Both the position numbers and the translations under genes were made by a program. From positions 627,501-691,500 of the forward strand of contig NZ_JAOVZQ010000001.1 in assembly GCF_026619435.1 (NCBI RefSeq): 64,000 nucleotides of DNA, given 5' to 3'. The stretch is from Hoeflea ulvae. GTDB taxonomy: Bacteria > Pseudomonadota > Alphaproteobacteria > Rhizobiales > Rhizobiaceae. The notes below the pieces were generated by a model. That model did no database searches. It was given only the letters and a program-made list of their open reading frames with translations, and was not told the DNA's origin. Shown one piece after another: positions 54,571 through 64,000 of the stretch; position 1 is the stretch's first letter, and each line of letters opens with the position of its first letter.

Positions 54571-56424
54571 GTGTTCAAGAGTAGCCCGCTTGCTGGCCAG
54601 TCCGGCCTCACCACGTCGGCGTTTCTTCAACGTCCGGAAAGCACCAGTCCGCTCGCCCCGCTGCACCGCCCGGTGCTGCTGGCCTTTGCCTTGCTGACCG
54701 TCCTGACCGTGGGGATGCATTTCAGCTCCTATATCGATTATGTCGGCAGCGACAATGACGACGTCATGCGTCTGGTCGAGGTGCGCGACCTGCGTGGCGG
54801 CCAGGGCTGGTTCGACCTCATGCAATACCGTCTCGGGCTCGAAGGCGGCACGCTGATGCACTGGTCGCGGCTGATCGATCTTCCGATCGCCAATCTGATC
54901 ATGCTGTTCTCGCTGGTCATGAGCCCGGTCATGGCCGAGGCCTCGGCGCTGTTTGTCTGGCCACTGTTGACCGCACTGCCTGTGTTTTATGCGCTGTCGC
55001 TCGGCGGCGGCGTTCTCGGCGGCCCGTCCGGCCGCCTCATCGGCCTGGTTCTGGCCTTCCTGTTCGTGCTCGGGATCAACCGGTTCCAGCCCGGGTCGAT
55101 CGATCATCACAATGTCCAGCTCGGACTGATCGCCACCATAGCCGCCTGTCTGATCCTGCCGGGCCGGTCGCCGCGCGCCCATGCGCTGGCCGGCGTCGCC
55201 GCGGCGCTGGCGATTGCCATTGGTGCTGAAACCACGCCGCATATCGTCGTGGTCGCCGCCATCGTTGCGCTGCAGTGGCTGTGGCTGGGCGAGGACATGA
55301 AGGCCGCCGCATCGGCCTTTGCGCTGGCCATGGCGGCGGCGCTGACGGCAGTGTTTTTCCTCACCGTGCCACCGGCGCAGTACAGCCTGGTGGCCTGCGA
55401 CGCCTTGTCGACCGGCTTCTATGCGCTCGGCGTTGTCGGGGCAGGCGCCTTCTTCGTGGCGGTATCTGCGATGTCGGGCCGTAGCTTCGCCATCCGCCTG
55501 TCGGGCCTGGGCGGGGTCGGCGCCGCCACCCTCGGTCTCGCCCTGATGATCGCGCCGCAATGTCTTGGCAATCCGCTGGCAACACTGGATCCGCTGCTGG
55601 TCAGCATGTGGCTCGACAATGTCACCGAAGCCCAGTCGGTTGTCTCGCAACTGCGCATCGCGCCCTGGACCGCCAGCGGCTTCTATGTCGTTCCCTTCCT
55701 GGCCATGGTGCTGTGCGTGCGCCGCATTGTCCAGGGCCGCAATGCCCATGCCCACGGCGTGCTGCTGGCGCTGCTGGCGGTGTCCTGGGCGATCTCGCTG
55801 GTGCAGGTCCGCGGCGCGGTGTTTGCCAATATGCTGTCGGCAATCCCCTTTGCGGCGCTGGTGGCCGAGATGCGGCTGCGATCCAATGCCGACCCGAAGA
55901 ACCTGCGCAAGGGGCTGGTATTCGCCGGCACGGCCTTTGCCGCCGTTCCTGTGGTCTGGGCGCTGTCGGGCGCGCTGCTGCTGATGGGGCTCAACAAGGT
56001 GAGCGGCGAAGAGGCCGGCAGCCTGCCGGAGAAGGAAGAAAATTTCTGCACCAATGCCGAGGCCATGGCGCCGCTGGCCGCCGAACCGGTCGGTGTGGTC
56101 TCCGGCCCGTCCAATCTCGGCGCCCATATCCTGCGCTACACGCCCCATCGCGCCATTGCCGCGCCCTATCACCGCAACCAGGGCGGCATGCTGACCGAGC
56201 TGCATGCCGCGATGGCCAGGCCCGTGGATGCGGTCAAGTTCCTGCGCGGCGCCGGCGTGACGCTTGTTGCCTTTTGCGACAGCGACGGCCAGGTTTCGAG
56301 CGTCGTTGCGGCAGCACCCGATGGGCTTTATGCGCAGCTCAGGAACGGGGAGGTGCCCGACTGGCTGGAAGCCGTGCCTGGAACCGAAACCAGCGCATTG
56401 CAGCTGTTCCGCGTCAAACCCTGA
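54571..56424 (+). CDS. GT-C-fold-like membrane glycosyltransferase, unassigned
   Basis: A 617-residue protein with about eleven membrane segments. Early in the first extracytoplasmic loop is YVGSDNDDVMRLVEVRDL, an acidic motif placed as in GT-C enzymes that use lipid-phosphate sugars, followed by HWSRLID. The C-terminal 110 residues form a soluble domain with PSNLGAHILRYTPHRAIA and a few cysteines. GTG 54571 with GGAG six bases upstream is my start. It diverges from the gtrA/gtrB-like pair, so it may be the transferase that uses their flipped sugar. Confidence 0.78.
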   Translation: MFKSSPLAGQSGLTTSAFLQRPESTSPLAPLHRPVLLAFALLTVLTVGMHFSSYIDYVGSDNDDVMRLVEVRDLRGGQGWFDLMQYRLGLEGGTLMHWSRLIDLPIANLIMLFSLVMSPVMAEASALFVWPLLTALPVFYALSLGGGVLGGPSGRLIGLVLAFLFVLGINRFQPGSIDHHNVQLGLIATIAACLILPGRSPRAHALAGVAAALAIAIGAETTPHIVVVAAIVALQWLWLGEDMKAAASAFALAMAAALTAVFFLTVPPAQYSLVACDALSTGFYALGVVGAGAFFVAVSAMSGRSFAIRLSGLGGVGAATLGLALMIAPQCLGNPLATLDPLLVSMWLDNVTEAQSVVSQLRIAPWTASGFYVVPFLAMVLCVRRIVQGRNAHAHGVLLALLAVSWAISLVQVRGAVFANMLSAIPFAALVAEMRLRSNADPKNLRKGLVFAGTAFAAVPVVWALSGALLLMGLNKVSGEEAGSLPEKEENFCTNAEAMAPLAAEPVGVVSGPSNLGAHILRYTPHRAIAAPYHRNQGGMLTELHAAMARPVDAVKFLRGAGVTLVAFCDSDGQVSSVVAAAPDGLYAQLRNGEVPDWLEAVPGTETSALQLFRVKP

Positions 56425-56604
56425 CCCTGAGGCTCTGAAAAGTGAGCCCTGAACCCGGACTCCGGGGTCGGCCCTGGGCCGGCGCTGCCCCTGGCAGGTC
56501 ACGCATCTGATGCAAATCGATTCCCTCTCGCGCCGAAAGCCACTAAACTGGCGCGAGGTGATTTGCGCCGGATACCGGCTGCGAGACCGGGGAGTTGAAA
56601 CCGA

Positions 56605-57669
56605 ATGATCCGCATCAGCCATTTCCGCCCGCTTGCCGGTCACCTGCTGGCCGCTGCCATGATGCTGGCGTCGGGCTTACTGGGCAGTGCAGCTCCTGTC
56701 CTGGCCGATCAGCCCGCCAAGCAGATTTTCGGAGCGGCGAAACTTCCCGCCATATTGCCTCCCAGCCCGATCGGGTTCTATTCCAAGGGGTGCCTGGCCG
56801 GCGGCATCGCCATTCCCAATGATGGCGCAACCTGGCAGGCCATGCGGCCGTCGCGCAACCGCCGCTGGGGACACCCGGATCTCGTGGCGCTGGTCGAGCG
56901 GCTGTCGCGCGAAGCCGCGGCCCAGGATGGCTGGCCCGGGCTTCTGATCGGCGATATCTCGCAGCCGCGCGGCGGGCCGATGCTGTCGGGCCATGCCTCG
57001 CACCAGGTCGGGCTCGACGCCGATGTCTGGCTCACCCCGATGCCGAACCGCACCCTGTCGGCGCAGGAGCGCGAAAGCCTGTCGGCCACCTCGATGCTCA
57101 AGCCCAACACGCTCTATGTCGATGACAGGGTCTGGACCGCAGCCCATGCGCGGCTGTTGATGCGGGCTGCAAGCTATCCCGAGGTCGAGCGCATTTTCAT
57201 CCATCCCGGCATCAAGAAGAAGCTTTGCGACACCTGGCAGGGCGACCGCTCGGCCATGGGCAAGCTCAGGCCCTATTATGGCCACCACTATCATTTCCAT
57301 ATCCGCATCAAGTGCCCGCCCGGCGCTAACAATTGCCGCAGCCAGAGCCCGCCGGCACAGAGCTCGGGATGCGACAAGTCGCTGGCCTGGTGGTTTACCG
57401 ATGAGCCCTGGGCACCGGCCAAGCCGAAGAAGAACGACAAGCCCGCACCGAAAAAGCGCGAGATCCAGCTCTCGGATCTGCCTGCGGCCTGCGCGGCGGT
57501 AGCCTCCGCGCCGGGCCCGGCCACCGAAGCGCAGGTCACCTTCGGAACAGCCGATCCGATCGGCCGCATCGCCGGGGCCAATGCCGCCTCCGCCGTCACC
57601 GCCTCGGCCTCTGCGCCGATGCCGGTGCCCGGTCGGATACCGGTGCCCAAGCCGCGGCCGTCGAACTGA
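56605..57669 (+). CDS. mepA: Penicillin-insensitive murein endopeptidase (MepA family)
   Basis: A 354-residue secreted zinc peptidase with a signal peptide (residues 1 to about 34, ending PVLA). The LAS-type metal site is clear: GHASHQVGLDADVWL near 130-143 and YYGHHYHFHIRIKCP near 226-240. The C-terminal tail past residue 270 is proline/lysine-rich and not part of the fold. It cuts D-alanyl-meso-DAP cross-links in peptidoglycan. ATG 56605, single-gene unit. Confidence 0.94.
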   Translation: MIRISHFRPLAGHLLAAAMMLASGLLGSAAPVLADQPAKQIFGAAKLPAILPPSPIGFYSKGCLAGGIAIPNDGATWQAMRPSRNRRWGHPDLVALVERLSREAAAQDGWPGLLIGDISQPRGGPMLSGHASHQVGLDADVWLTPMPNRTLSAQERESLSATSMLKPNTLYVDDRVWTAAHARLLMRAASYPEVERIFIHPGIKKKLCDTWQGDRSAMGKLRPYYGHHYHFHIRIKCPPGANNCRSQSPPAQSSGCDKSLAWWFTDEPWAPAKPKKNDKPAPKKREIQLSDLPAACAAVASAPGPATEAQVTFGTADPIGRIAGANAASAVTASASAPMPVPGRIPVPKPRPSN

Positions 57670-57812
57670 AGCCCCGGCGGCCGGCTGTCATTTGAAATTC
57701 ACATCCCGCATCTTTCGCTCGCACGGCGGAACGGCTATAGAATGGAACTTCAAATCGATTGAAAGTGCGGAATTGGCGGGAAATGCCTGATTTCGTGGGA
57801 ATCCGGGCCGCC

Positions 57813-58190
57813 ATGACCACTCACAAAGCCGTCGCCTTGATCGCGCATGACCAGAAGAAGGACGATCTCGCGGCTTTTGCCCGGTCGCACCAGCAGGCGC
57901 TGTCGCGGTTTCCGATTGTTGCCACAGGCACCACCGGCGGCCGCATCGCCGAGACCTGTCCGGGGCTCAAGGTGGAACGGCTCAAGAGTGGTCCGCTGGG
58001 TGGCGATCAGCAGATCGGCGCCATGATCGCCACCGGCGATGTCGGGCTGGTGATTTTTTTCGTCGATCCGTTGACCGCCATGCCGCATGATGTTGATGTC
58101 AAGGCGCTGATGCGGCTGGCGATCGTCTACGACATTCCCATGGCGCTCAACCGCGCCACTGCGGAAACCTTGCTCACCGCACTCGGGTAG
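57813..58190 (+). CDS. mgsA: Methylglyoxal synthase
   Basis: A 125-residue enzyme: AHDQKKDDL near residue 11, [27 protein letters not shown] with the catalytic Asp context, and [18 protein letters not shown]. It turns dihydroxyacetone phosphate into methylglyoxal and phosphate, a bypass when glycolytic phosphates accumulate. I start at ATG 57813, where homology begins; ATGs at 57759 and 57783 are upstream. glk follows after 70 bp, consistent with a sugar-phosphate role. Confidence 0.94.
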   Translation: MTTHKAVALIAHDQKKDDLAAFARSHQQALSRFPIVATGTTGGRIAETCPGLKVERLKSGPLGGDQQIGAMIATGDVGLVIFFVDPLTAMPHDVDVKALMRLAIVYDIPMALNRATAETLLTALG

Positions 58191-58260
58191 GCCAGCACCC
58201 GATCTGCCGGTCCCGCCGGACCGCGCCGCAACCAGACCACGCCAAACAGGGACCTGCCCC

Positions 58261-59280
58261 ATGTCCATCGACACCGACCACATCATTCCGTTTCCGATCC
58301 TGATCGGCGATATCGGCGGCACCAATGCACGGTTCGCCATTCTGCTCGATGCCAATGCCGAGCCGAAGGAATTTCCGATCATACACACCGCCGATTTTGC
58401 AACGATCGACGAGGCGATCCAGGCCGGCGTGCTGGACAAGACCTCGCTGCAGCCGCGCTCGGCCATTCTCGCGGTGGCCGGTCCGGTCAAGGGTGACGAG
58501 ATCGACCTGACCAATTGCGACTGGGTGATCCGGCCGCGGGAGATGATCCGCGATCTGGGTTTTGAAGATATCGTGGTGATCAATGATTTCGAAGCCCAGG
58601 CCCTCGCCGCGGCTTCGCTGGGGCCGGAATATCTCGAAAAGATCGGCGGCGGCGAAATCCGCGAATCCTCATCGCGTGTGGTTGTCGGGCCCGGCACCGG
58701 GCTTGGGGTGTCCGGCCTCGTCCATGCCCGCCACACCTGGTTTCCGGTGCCCGGCGAAGGCGGCCATGTCGATATCGGTCCGCGCACGGCCCGCGATTTC
58801 GAACTGTTTCCGCATTACGAGACCATCGAGGGGCGGGTGTCCGCCGAGCAATTGCTGTGCGGCCGCGGCATGATGAACATCTACCGCGCCGTCTGCCAGA
58901 CCAGCGGCGTCACCCCGGCCGCGTCCAACCCCTCCGAGGTCACCGCTGCCTGGGCCGAAGCTTCGGACCCGGCGGCCGTCGAAACCATCGAACTGTTCGT
59001 GACCTATCTCGGCCGGGTGGCCGGCGATCTGGCGCTGATCTTCATGGCGCGGGGCGGCGTGTTTCTCGCCGGCGGCATTGTCCAGAAGATCATTCCGGCG
59101 CTTCAGGAGCCGCGATTCCGCCAGGCATTCGAGGACAAGGCGCCCCATTCCGCCATTCTGGCCAATATCCCGACTTTCGTCATCACCCATCCGCTTGCGG
59201 CCCTGTCGGGCCTTGCGGCCTATGCCCGCACGCCCGTGCGCTTCGGGGTTTCGACCCAGGGCCGGCGCTGGAAAGCATAG
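58261..59280 (+). CDS. glk: Glucokinase
   Basis: A 339-residue ROK-independent glucokinase: phosphate-1 loop [14 protein letters not shown] near 18-31, ND at [10 protein letters not shown] and the adenosine motif [11 protein letters not shown] near 143-153, then [12 protein letters not shown]. It phosphorylates glucose with ATP. Downstream of mgsA in the conserved rhizobial order. ATG 58261 is followed by an unusually acidic first helix; length fits the family. Confidence 0.95.
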   Translation: MSIDTDHIIPFPILIGDIGGTNARFAILLDANAEPKEFPIIHTADFATIDEAIQAGVLDKTSLQPRSAILAVAGPVKGDEIDLTNCDWVIRPREMIRDLGFEDIVVINDFEAQALAAASLGPEYLEKIGGGEIRESSSRVVVGPGTGLGVSGLVHARHTWFPVPGEGGHVDIGPRTARDFELFPHYETIEGRVSAEQLLCGRGMMNIYRAVCQTSGVTPAASNPSEVTAAWAEASDPAAVETIELFVTYLGRVAGDLALIFMARGGVFLAGGIVQKIIPALQEPRFRQAFEDKAPHSAILANIPTFVITHPLAALSGLAAYARTPVRFGVSTQGRRWKA

Positions 59281-59386
59281 GCAAAGCGCTTTCAACCGGC
59301 TATAGAGCCGCGATGAACAGGGCAGGGTTCTCCTGCATGATCGAGACAGGGCAGCCTTCGCGGCTCGCCTGACAGGAAGAGACGAC

Positions 59387-61207
59387 GTGGCGCGCAGCAG
59401 AAACATCAAGCAGGATGTGGAATCGCTGACAGCGATGATCCGCCGGATCATCCGTGAGAACGGCCGTGACTACGTCAAGACCTATGTGTTTGCCGCCTTC
59501 TGCCTGGTGCTGGTGGCGGCGTCCACGGCGTTCATGGCCTGGATCATGGAAGCGGTGATCAACGAGGCCTTCGCCAAGAAAAACGCCGACATGATCTGGC
59601 TGATCTGCGGTTCGGTGCTGGCCGCCTTCGTGATTCGCGGTGCCGCCTCCTACGGCCAGGCCGTGGCGCTGGCGCAGGTCGGCAACAATCTCGTCGCCCG
59701 CTACCAGCAGCGCCTGCTCGATCATCTGATGAGCCTCGGCGTCAGCTATTTTGGCGACACCCGTTCGGCCCAGATCGCGGCCCAGATTTCACAGAATGTC
59801 GCCGGCATCCGCGACGTCATGAACCTGACGATCACCTCCTTTGCCCGCGACCTGTTGACCCTGATCGCGCTGCTGGTGGTCATGGTGACCAAGGATCCGA
59901 TCCTTTCCATCATTGTCTTCATCGGCGCCCCGCCGGTGCTGATTGCGCTGCGCTACATTTCCAAGCGGCTCAGAAGTGCGACGCGCGAATCGATCGATCT
60001 CAACAGCCGCGTGCTGTCGGCCATGCAGGAGACGGTGCAGGGCATCACCATCGTCAAGGCCTTCACCATGGAAGAGCAGATCAGCGCCCGCACGGCCGAT
60101 CTGATCAAGGCCGCCGAAGGCCGTTCCAACCGCATTGCCCGGCTGACCGAGCGGACTTCGCCACTGACCGAAACCGTCGCCGGTCTGGCGATCTCAGGCG
60201 TCATCGCCTATGCGGCGTTCCGTTCGATCTATGGCGATGTGCTGCCCGGTGCCTTCTTCTCCTTCATCACCGCGCTGCTGCTGGCCTATGATCCGGCGCG
60301 GCGGCTGGCGCGACTGCAGATCAATCTCGAGCGCGCCGTCGTCAATGCCCGGATGATCTATGAAATTCTCGACGAGAAACCGACCCAGGGTGACCGGCCG
60401 GGTGCCGGCGAACTGGCGGTCGACAAGGGCGAGATCGAATTCCGAGACATCGGCTTTGGCTACGGCAAGGGCGAGATCGTGCTCGATGCGGTGAGTTTCA
60501 CCGCCGAAGCCGGCAAGACCACGGCCATCGTCGGGCCGTCAGGCGCGGGCAAGTCGACGCTGATTTCGCTGGTGCCGCGGTTTTACGATCCGGCTTCCGG
60601 CCAGGTGCTGATCGACGGCGTCGACATCGCCACGGTCACCAAGAAATCGCTGCGCCACCGGATCGCCTATGTGTCGCAACAGGCCTGGCTGTTCGAAGGC
60701 TCGATTCGCGACAATCTGCGCTATGCAAGACCCGACGCCACCGACGCCGAGATCGAGGATGCGGCCAGGCTCGCCAATGCGCATGAGTTCATCCTGGCGC
60801 AGCCGCAGGGTTATGACACGCTGCTGGGTGAAAACGGCGTCAATCTGTCCGGCGGCCAGCGCCAGCGCATATCGATTGCCCGCGCATTGGTGCGCAATGC
60901 GCCGGTCCTGCTGCTTGATGAGGCAACCTCGGCGCTGGACAATGAATCCGAGGCTGCGGTGCAAAGCGCGCTCGAACGCGCCATGAAGAACCGCACGGTG
61001 CTGGTCATCGCCCACCGGCTGTCGACCATCGCCAAGGCCGATCGCATCGTCGTCATGCAGGCCGGCCGGGTGGTCGAGATCGGCAACCACGCCGATCTCA
61101 GCGCCGCCAAGGGCGGGCTCTACGCGCGGCTGCAGGCGTTCAGCGAGATGGCGCAGCCCGAGACCTCCAGTGCCGCCGAAGCGGAAGCAGAAGGAAGCAA
61201 GCCATGA
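59387..61207 (+). CDS. ABC transporter, fused membrane and ATPase domains (MsbA/LmrA-like)
   Basis: A 606-residue half transporter: six membrane helices in residues 1 to about 320, then an ATPase with Walker [11 protein letters not shown]-loop, signature NLSGGQRQR and Walker [13 protein letters not shown], and H-loop [11 protein letters not shown] 59387 follows GGAAGAG. Such exporters act as homodimers on lipids or drugs; the substrate is unknown. It overlaps dapB by four bases, a link conserved in rhizobia. Confidence 0.93.
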   Translation: MARSRNIKQDVESLTAMIRRIIRENGRDYVKTYVFAAFCLVLVAASTAFMAWIMEAVINEAFAKKNADMIWLICGSVLAAFVIRGAASYGQAVALAQVGNNLVARYQQRLLDHLMSLGVSYFGDTRSAQIAAQISQNVAGIRDVMNLTITSFARDLLTLIALLVVMVTKDPILSIIVFIGAPPVLIALRYISKRLRSATRESIDLNSRVLSAMQETVQGITIVKAFTMEEQISARTADLIKAAEGRSNRIARLTERTSPLTETVAGLAISGVIAYAAFRSIYGDVLPGAFFSFITALLLAYDPARRLARLQINLERAVVNARMIYEILDEKPTQGDRPGAGELAVDKGEIEFRDIGFGYGKGEIVLDAVSFTAEAGKTTAIVGPSGAGKSTLISLVPRFYDPASGQVLIDGVDIATVTKKSLRHRIAYVSQQAWLFEGSIRDNLRYARPDATDAEIEDAARLANAHEFILAQPQGYDTLLGENGVNLSGGQRQRISIARALVRNAPVLLLDEATSALDNESEAAVQSALERAMKNRTVLVIAHRLSTIAKADRIVVMQAGRVVEIGNHADLSAAKGGLYARLQAFSEMAQPETSSAAEAEAEGSKP

Positions 61208-62034
61208 CCGAAACTCCTGGCTCAATGGGCCTCATTGTCGTGGGCGCGGCCGGCCGCATGGGCCAGTCGCTGATCCGCACCATTGCCGAAATTGACGGCG
61301 TGCATCTGGCCGGCGCCGTCGAACGTCCCGGATCCGAGGCGCTGGGCCGCGATGCCGGCGAACTGGCCGGTCTCGGCCCCGACGGAATTCTCATCACCGA
61401 CGACGCGCTGCCGGTCTTTGCCCAGGCCGAGGGCGTGCTCGATTTCACCGCCCCGGCGGCGACACTGGAATTTGCCGATCTCGCCGCCCAGGCGCGCATC
61501 GTCCATGTCATTGGCACCACCGGCATGGATGCGAGCCACGAGCCGCGGCTGCACTCTGCCTCGCGCCATGCCCGCATCGTCAAGTCGGGCAATATGAGCC
61601 TCGGCGTCAATCTTCTGTCGGTGCTGGTGCGCCAGGCGGCCAGGGCGCTGGAGGCGAGCAACTGGGACATTGAGGTGCTGGAAATGCATCACCGCCACAA
61701 GGTCGACGCGCCATCCGGCACCGCCCTTCTGCTGGGCGAGGCGGCCGCCGGAGGCCGCGGCATCGATCTCGCCGACCATTCGGTCCGGGTGCGCGACGGC
61801 CACACCGGCGCGCGCGAGCCGGGCACGATCGGCTTTGCCACCCTGCGCGGCGGTTCCGTGGTCGGCGAGCACTCGGTGATCCTGGCCGGCGAAGGCGAAA
61901 CCATCGAACTCAGCCACAAGGCCACCGACCGCTCGATCTTCGCCCGCGGCGCCGTCCGCGCGGCACTCTGGGCACGTCACCAGAAACCGGGCTATTATTC
62001 CATGCTCGACGTGCTTGGCCTGACCGATTACTAA
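61204..62034 (+). CDS. dapB: 4-hydroxy-tetrahydrodipicolinate reductase
   Basis: A 276-residue enzyme: NAD(P) loop [12 protein letters not shown] near 11-22, and the substrate motif [16 protein letters not shown] near 160-175 with the catalytic His/Lys. It reduces the DapA product on the way to diaminopimelate and lysine, needed for peptidoglycan. Start overlaps the ABC transporter stop (ATGA); gpmA follows after 29 bp. Confidence 0.96.
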   Translation: MTETPGSMGLIVVGAAGRMGQSLIRTIAEIDGVHLAGAVERPGSEALGRDAGELAGLGPDGILITDDALPVFAQAEGVLDFTAPAATLEFADLAAQARIVHVIGTTGMDASHEPRLHSASRHARIVKSGNMSLGVNLLSVLVRQAARALEASNWDIEVLEMHHRHKVDAPSGTALLLGEAAAGGRGIDLADHSVRVRDGHTGAREPGTIGFATLRGGSVVGEHSVILAGEGETIELSHKATDRSIFARGAVRAALWARHQKPGYYSMLDVLGLTDY

Positions 62035-62063
62035 TCCGAACCGCCTGAACAAAGGAATGCACC

Positions 62064-62699
62064 ATGTCCGGAACCCTTGTCCTTGTCCGCCACGGCCAAA
62101 GCGAATGGAATTTGAAAAACCTGTTCACAGGCTGGAAGGATCCTGATCTCACCGAACTCGGCATCGAAGAAGCCAAGACCGGCGCGCAGGCCATCAAGGC
62201 CACCGGCCTCAAATTCGACGTCGCCTTCACGTCGGTCCTGATCCGCGCCCAGCACACGCTCGACCTGATCATGGACGGCATCGGCCAGGCCGATCTGCCG
62301 GTGATCCGCGACGAGGCGCTCAATGAGCGCGATTACGGTGATCTGGCCGGCCTCAACAAGGATGACGCGCGCAAGAAATGGGGTGAGGAGCAGGTCCATA
62401 TCTGGCGCCGGTCCTACGACGTGCCGCCTCCGGGTGGCGAAAGCCTGAGGGACACCGGCGCCCGCGTCTGGCCCTATTACATGACCGAGATCCTGCCCCG
62501 CGTGCTGCGTGGCGAGACCGTGCTGGTCGCCGCCCACGGCAATTCGCTGCGCTCGCTGGTGATGGTTCTCGACCGGATGTCGCGCGAGGAGATCGTCAAG
62601 CTCAATCTCGCCACCGGCGTGCCGATGGTCTACAAGCTCAACGCCGATTCCACCGTCGCTTCCAAGGAAGTGCTGGGCGATATGTCCAAGGCGCACTGA
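62064..62699 (+). CDS. gpmA: 2,3-bisphosphoglycerate-dependent phosphoglycerate mutase
   Basis: A 211-residue enzyme with the phospho-His motif [15 protein letters not shown] at the N-terminus, [15 protein letters not shown] and the distal His in AAHGNSLR. It interconverts 3- and 2-phosphoglycerate. It is the short form found in alphaproteobacteria (about 40 residues less than in E. coli). A clear terminator follows. Confidence 0.95.
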   Translation: MSGTLVLVRHGQSEWNLKNLFTGWKDPDLTELGIEEAKTGAQAIKATGLKFDVAFTSVLIRAQHTLDLIMDGIGQADLPVIRDEALNERDYGDLAGLNKDDARKKWGEEQVHIWRRSYDVPPPGGESLRDTGARVWPYYMTEILPRVLRGETVLVAAHGNSLRSLVMVLDRMSREEIVKLNLATGVPMVYKLNADSTVASKEVLGDMSKAH

Positions 62700-62727
62700 C
62701 GGCATATTTTGCAGGACTGTGACATCG

Positions 62728-62762
62728 AAAAATCCGCTTGGCATGGCCGGGCGGATTTTTTG
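62728..62762 (+). terminator. Rho-independent terminator after gpmA
   Basis: AAAAATCCGC (62728-62737), loop TTGGCATGGCCGG, GCGGATTTTTT (62751-62761). Stem plus U-tract, 28 bp after the gpmA stop; the A-run on the other side could also end the convergent ada-like gene. Confidence 0.85.
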
Positions 62763-62767
62763 TCGGT

Positions 62768-63664
62768 TCAAGCGTGCCTGGTGTCACCCGACTGCACACA
62801 TCCGGTCTCCCAGCCGAGCATCGCGCGCTTGCGGGTAATGCCCCAGTGATAGCCGGTGAGCGCGCCGGTTTTCCCCATCGCCCGGTGGCATGGCACCACG
62901 AAGGAAATCGGGTTGCGCCCGACCGCCGCGCCGACGGCGCGTGCGGCTGACGGCTTGCCGATGGCACGCGCCACATCCTGGTAGCTTGAAGCTGTGCCGA
63001 GCGGAATCCTCAACAATGCCTCCCAGACCCGCACCTGAAAATCAGTGCCGATCATGACAATGCGCAAGGGCCGGTCGGCGCGCCATTGCTCGGGCGAAAA
63101 CACCCGGCCGACATAGGAAGCGGTGGCCTCCTGGTTCTGCGTCAGCCGTGCGCCGGGCCAGCGCCTGGTCATGTCCTCCAATGCTGCGGCTTCTTCGCCC
63201 GGATCGGCGAAGGCAAGGCCGCACAGGCCCCGGTCTGTCGCCATCACCACGGCAGTTCCGAAGGGCGAGGGGTGAAAGCCGTAACTGATCTCAAGTCCCG
63301 CGCCGCCGGTCTTGAAATCGCCCGGACTCATGGCTTCATGGGTGACGAACAGGTCATGCAGCCGCCCAGGGCCCGAGAGGCCGAGCTCATAGCTGGCATC
63401 AAGCAGCGGCAGGCCTTCATGGCCGAGCAGACGGCGGGCGTGATCCAGCGTGACGGCCTGCAGAAAGGCTTTCGGGGTCAGCCCGGCCCAGCGGCTGAAG
63501 GTCTTTTGCAGGCGTCCCGGGGCCACGCCGATATCCGACGCGATATCCTCCAGCGATGGCTGCGCCCGATAATCCAGCGAGATCCGCTCGATGGTCTTGC
63601 GGACGAGGTCATAATCATCGCCTTCTGGCGTGATGTCGCGGTCAAGCTGTGCGGTTACGGTCAT
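62768..63664 (-). CDS. Ada-like protein: AraC-type HTH plus methylguanine-DNA methyltransferase
   Basis: A 298-residue protein. Residues about 17-115 are an AraC-type double helix-turn-helix (DYRAQPSLEDIASDIGVAPG); residues 125-285 are an O6-alkylguanine methyltransferase with active-site FVVPCHRAMG near 257-266 and the arginine finger region ARAVGAAVGRNP. It repairs O6-methylguanine by self-methylation. It lacks the N-terminal Ada zinc domain of E. coli Ada, so the usual methyl-phosphotriester sensing is absent and the HTH role is unclear. Confidence 0.92.
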   Translation of the reverse strand: MTVTAQLDRDITPEGDDYDLVRKTIERISLDYRAQPSLEDIASDIGVAPGRLQKTFSRWAGLTPKAFLQAVTLDHARRLLGHEGLPLLDASYELGLSGPGRLHDLFVTHEAMSPGDFKTGGAGLEISYGFHPSPFGTAVVMATDRGLCGLAFADPGEEAAALEDMTRRWPGARLTQNQEATASYVGRVFSPEQWRADRPLRIVMIGTDFQVRVWEALLRIPLGTASSYQDVARAIGKPSAARAVGAAVGRNPISFVVPCHRAMGKTGALTGYHWGITRKRAMLGWETGCVQSGDTRHA

Positions 63665-63742
63665 GGTCTGGCTCCTTGACCCTACTCAACCATGCGCCGA
63701 CATGCGCCGCCACCCGAAACACGCCGCGGGGAAATAATCCGA

Positions 63743-64000
63743 CTAGCGTTTTTTCACCGTCGCCAGTGCCCGTTGGAAAGCGCTGGCGAAACTCTCCTTG
63801 TCGTCGGGATTGAGGAACGAGCCGACATCGGTCTGCCGGCCCTGGCCGCTGATGCGCATGTCGGTGATGCCGATCTCGTCGTGGCGGGCGATGTTGAAGC
63901 GGGTCCAGAACGGGTTGAACTGGTGATCGACAGTCCGGCCTGAGGGCGCCACCTTGCGCACGGTCAGGTCGGTGCGCGACACCCGCACGAATTCGCGCGC
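63743..64000 (-). CDS. DUF2244 family protein, 5' truncated by window
   Basis: The last 85 codons of a gene entering from the right edge. The visible part FVRVSRTDLTVRKVAPSGRT followed by FNPFWTRFNIARHDEIG matches the C-terminal half of DUF2244 proteins, small membrane-associated proteins of unknown role common in Rhizobiales. The ending SFLNPDDKESFASAFQRAL also fits. The start and the membrane helices are outside the window. Confidence 0.8.
   Translation of the reverse strand, partial: AREFVRVSRTDLTVRKVAPSGRTVDHQFNPFWTRFNIARHDEIGITDMRISGQGRQTDVGSFLNPDDKESFASAFQRALATVKKR

Noticed and set aside
54541..56643. 700-codon open frame on the minus strand
   Set aside because: Antisense of the GT-C-like gene; low-complexity Gln/His/Arg composition. 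The plus-strand protein has proper membrane helices.
1..64000. Insertion sequences, integrase or attachment sites around the polysaccharide locus
   Set aside because: No transposase or integrase gene and no target duplications were seen; the tRNA-Leu at 6.9 kb is intact and no partial repeat of its end was noticed near the locus borders.

Overview
The window is high-GC alphaproteobacterial DNA, most likely from a member of the Rhizobiales close to Rhizobiaceae (Hoeflea-like). This is inferred from gene content and protein style: infC with an ATT start encoding MRRPFRA, a membrane-bound ferritin (MbfA type) behind an Irr-like palindrome, the order mgsA-glk-ABC-dapB-gpmA, a short gpmA, and a transglutaminase-like cysteine peptidase. 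No plasmid, phage or insertion-sequence genes were seen.

Layout. (1) 1-6.1 kb: the end of a hydantoinase/oxoprolinase pair (HyuA cut by the window edge, HyuB), then a complete TRAP transporter (small permease, large permease, binding protein). (2) 6.2-10.2 kb: a small hypothetical gene, tRNA-Leu(CAG) with promoter and terminator, a hexanucleotide tandem repeat, an EamA exporter and lepA. (3) 10.6-36.2 kb: a long all-forward surface-polysaccharide locus. (4) 36.2-45.1 kb: SulP transporter with an XRE regulator, a YiiX-like peptidase, mbfA, a large membrane-bound nucleotide-sugar 4,6-dehydratase, an MFS transporter, a BTLCP peptidase and a frameshifted hydrolase. (5) 45.2-52 kb: infC-rpmI-rplT-pheS-pheT and a nicotinamide phosphoribosyltransferase. 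(6) 52-57.7 kb: an oxidoreductase, a GtrA/GtrB-like pair divergent from a GT-C-like membrane protein, and a murein endopeptidase. (7) 57.8-64 kb: mgsA, glk, an MsbA-like ABC exporter, dapB, gpmA, an Ada-like protein and the end of a DUF2244 gene.

The polysaccharide locus is the centre of interest. It encodes pseudaminic acid synthesis (PseB, C, F, G, I, plus a GNAT that may be PseH), a Wzx-like flippase, a Wzy-like polymerase, a Wzz-like protein, an initiating phosphoglycosyl transferase fused to an SDR domain, a UDP-glucuronate decarboxylase (UDP-xylose), a second sugar aminotransferase, and several glycosyl-, acetyl- and redox enzymes without a clear assignment. At its front is an amidation module: two PseA/WbpG-type amidotransferase paralogues flank HisH- and HisF-like ammonia-supplying partners. 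The second paralogue has lost the usual SGGKDS signature, and the HisF-like protein lacks a catalytic histidine-pathway residue. This predicts a wall or capsule glycan carrying acetamidino (amidine) groups, perhaps on pseudaminic acid.

Three single-base frame disruptions are visible: in hisH (which joins it in frame to hisF), in a C-terminal UDP-glucose dehydrogenase remnant, and in an alpha/beta hydrolase. Two lie in homopolymer runs, so sequencing error must be excluded before calling them biological.
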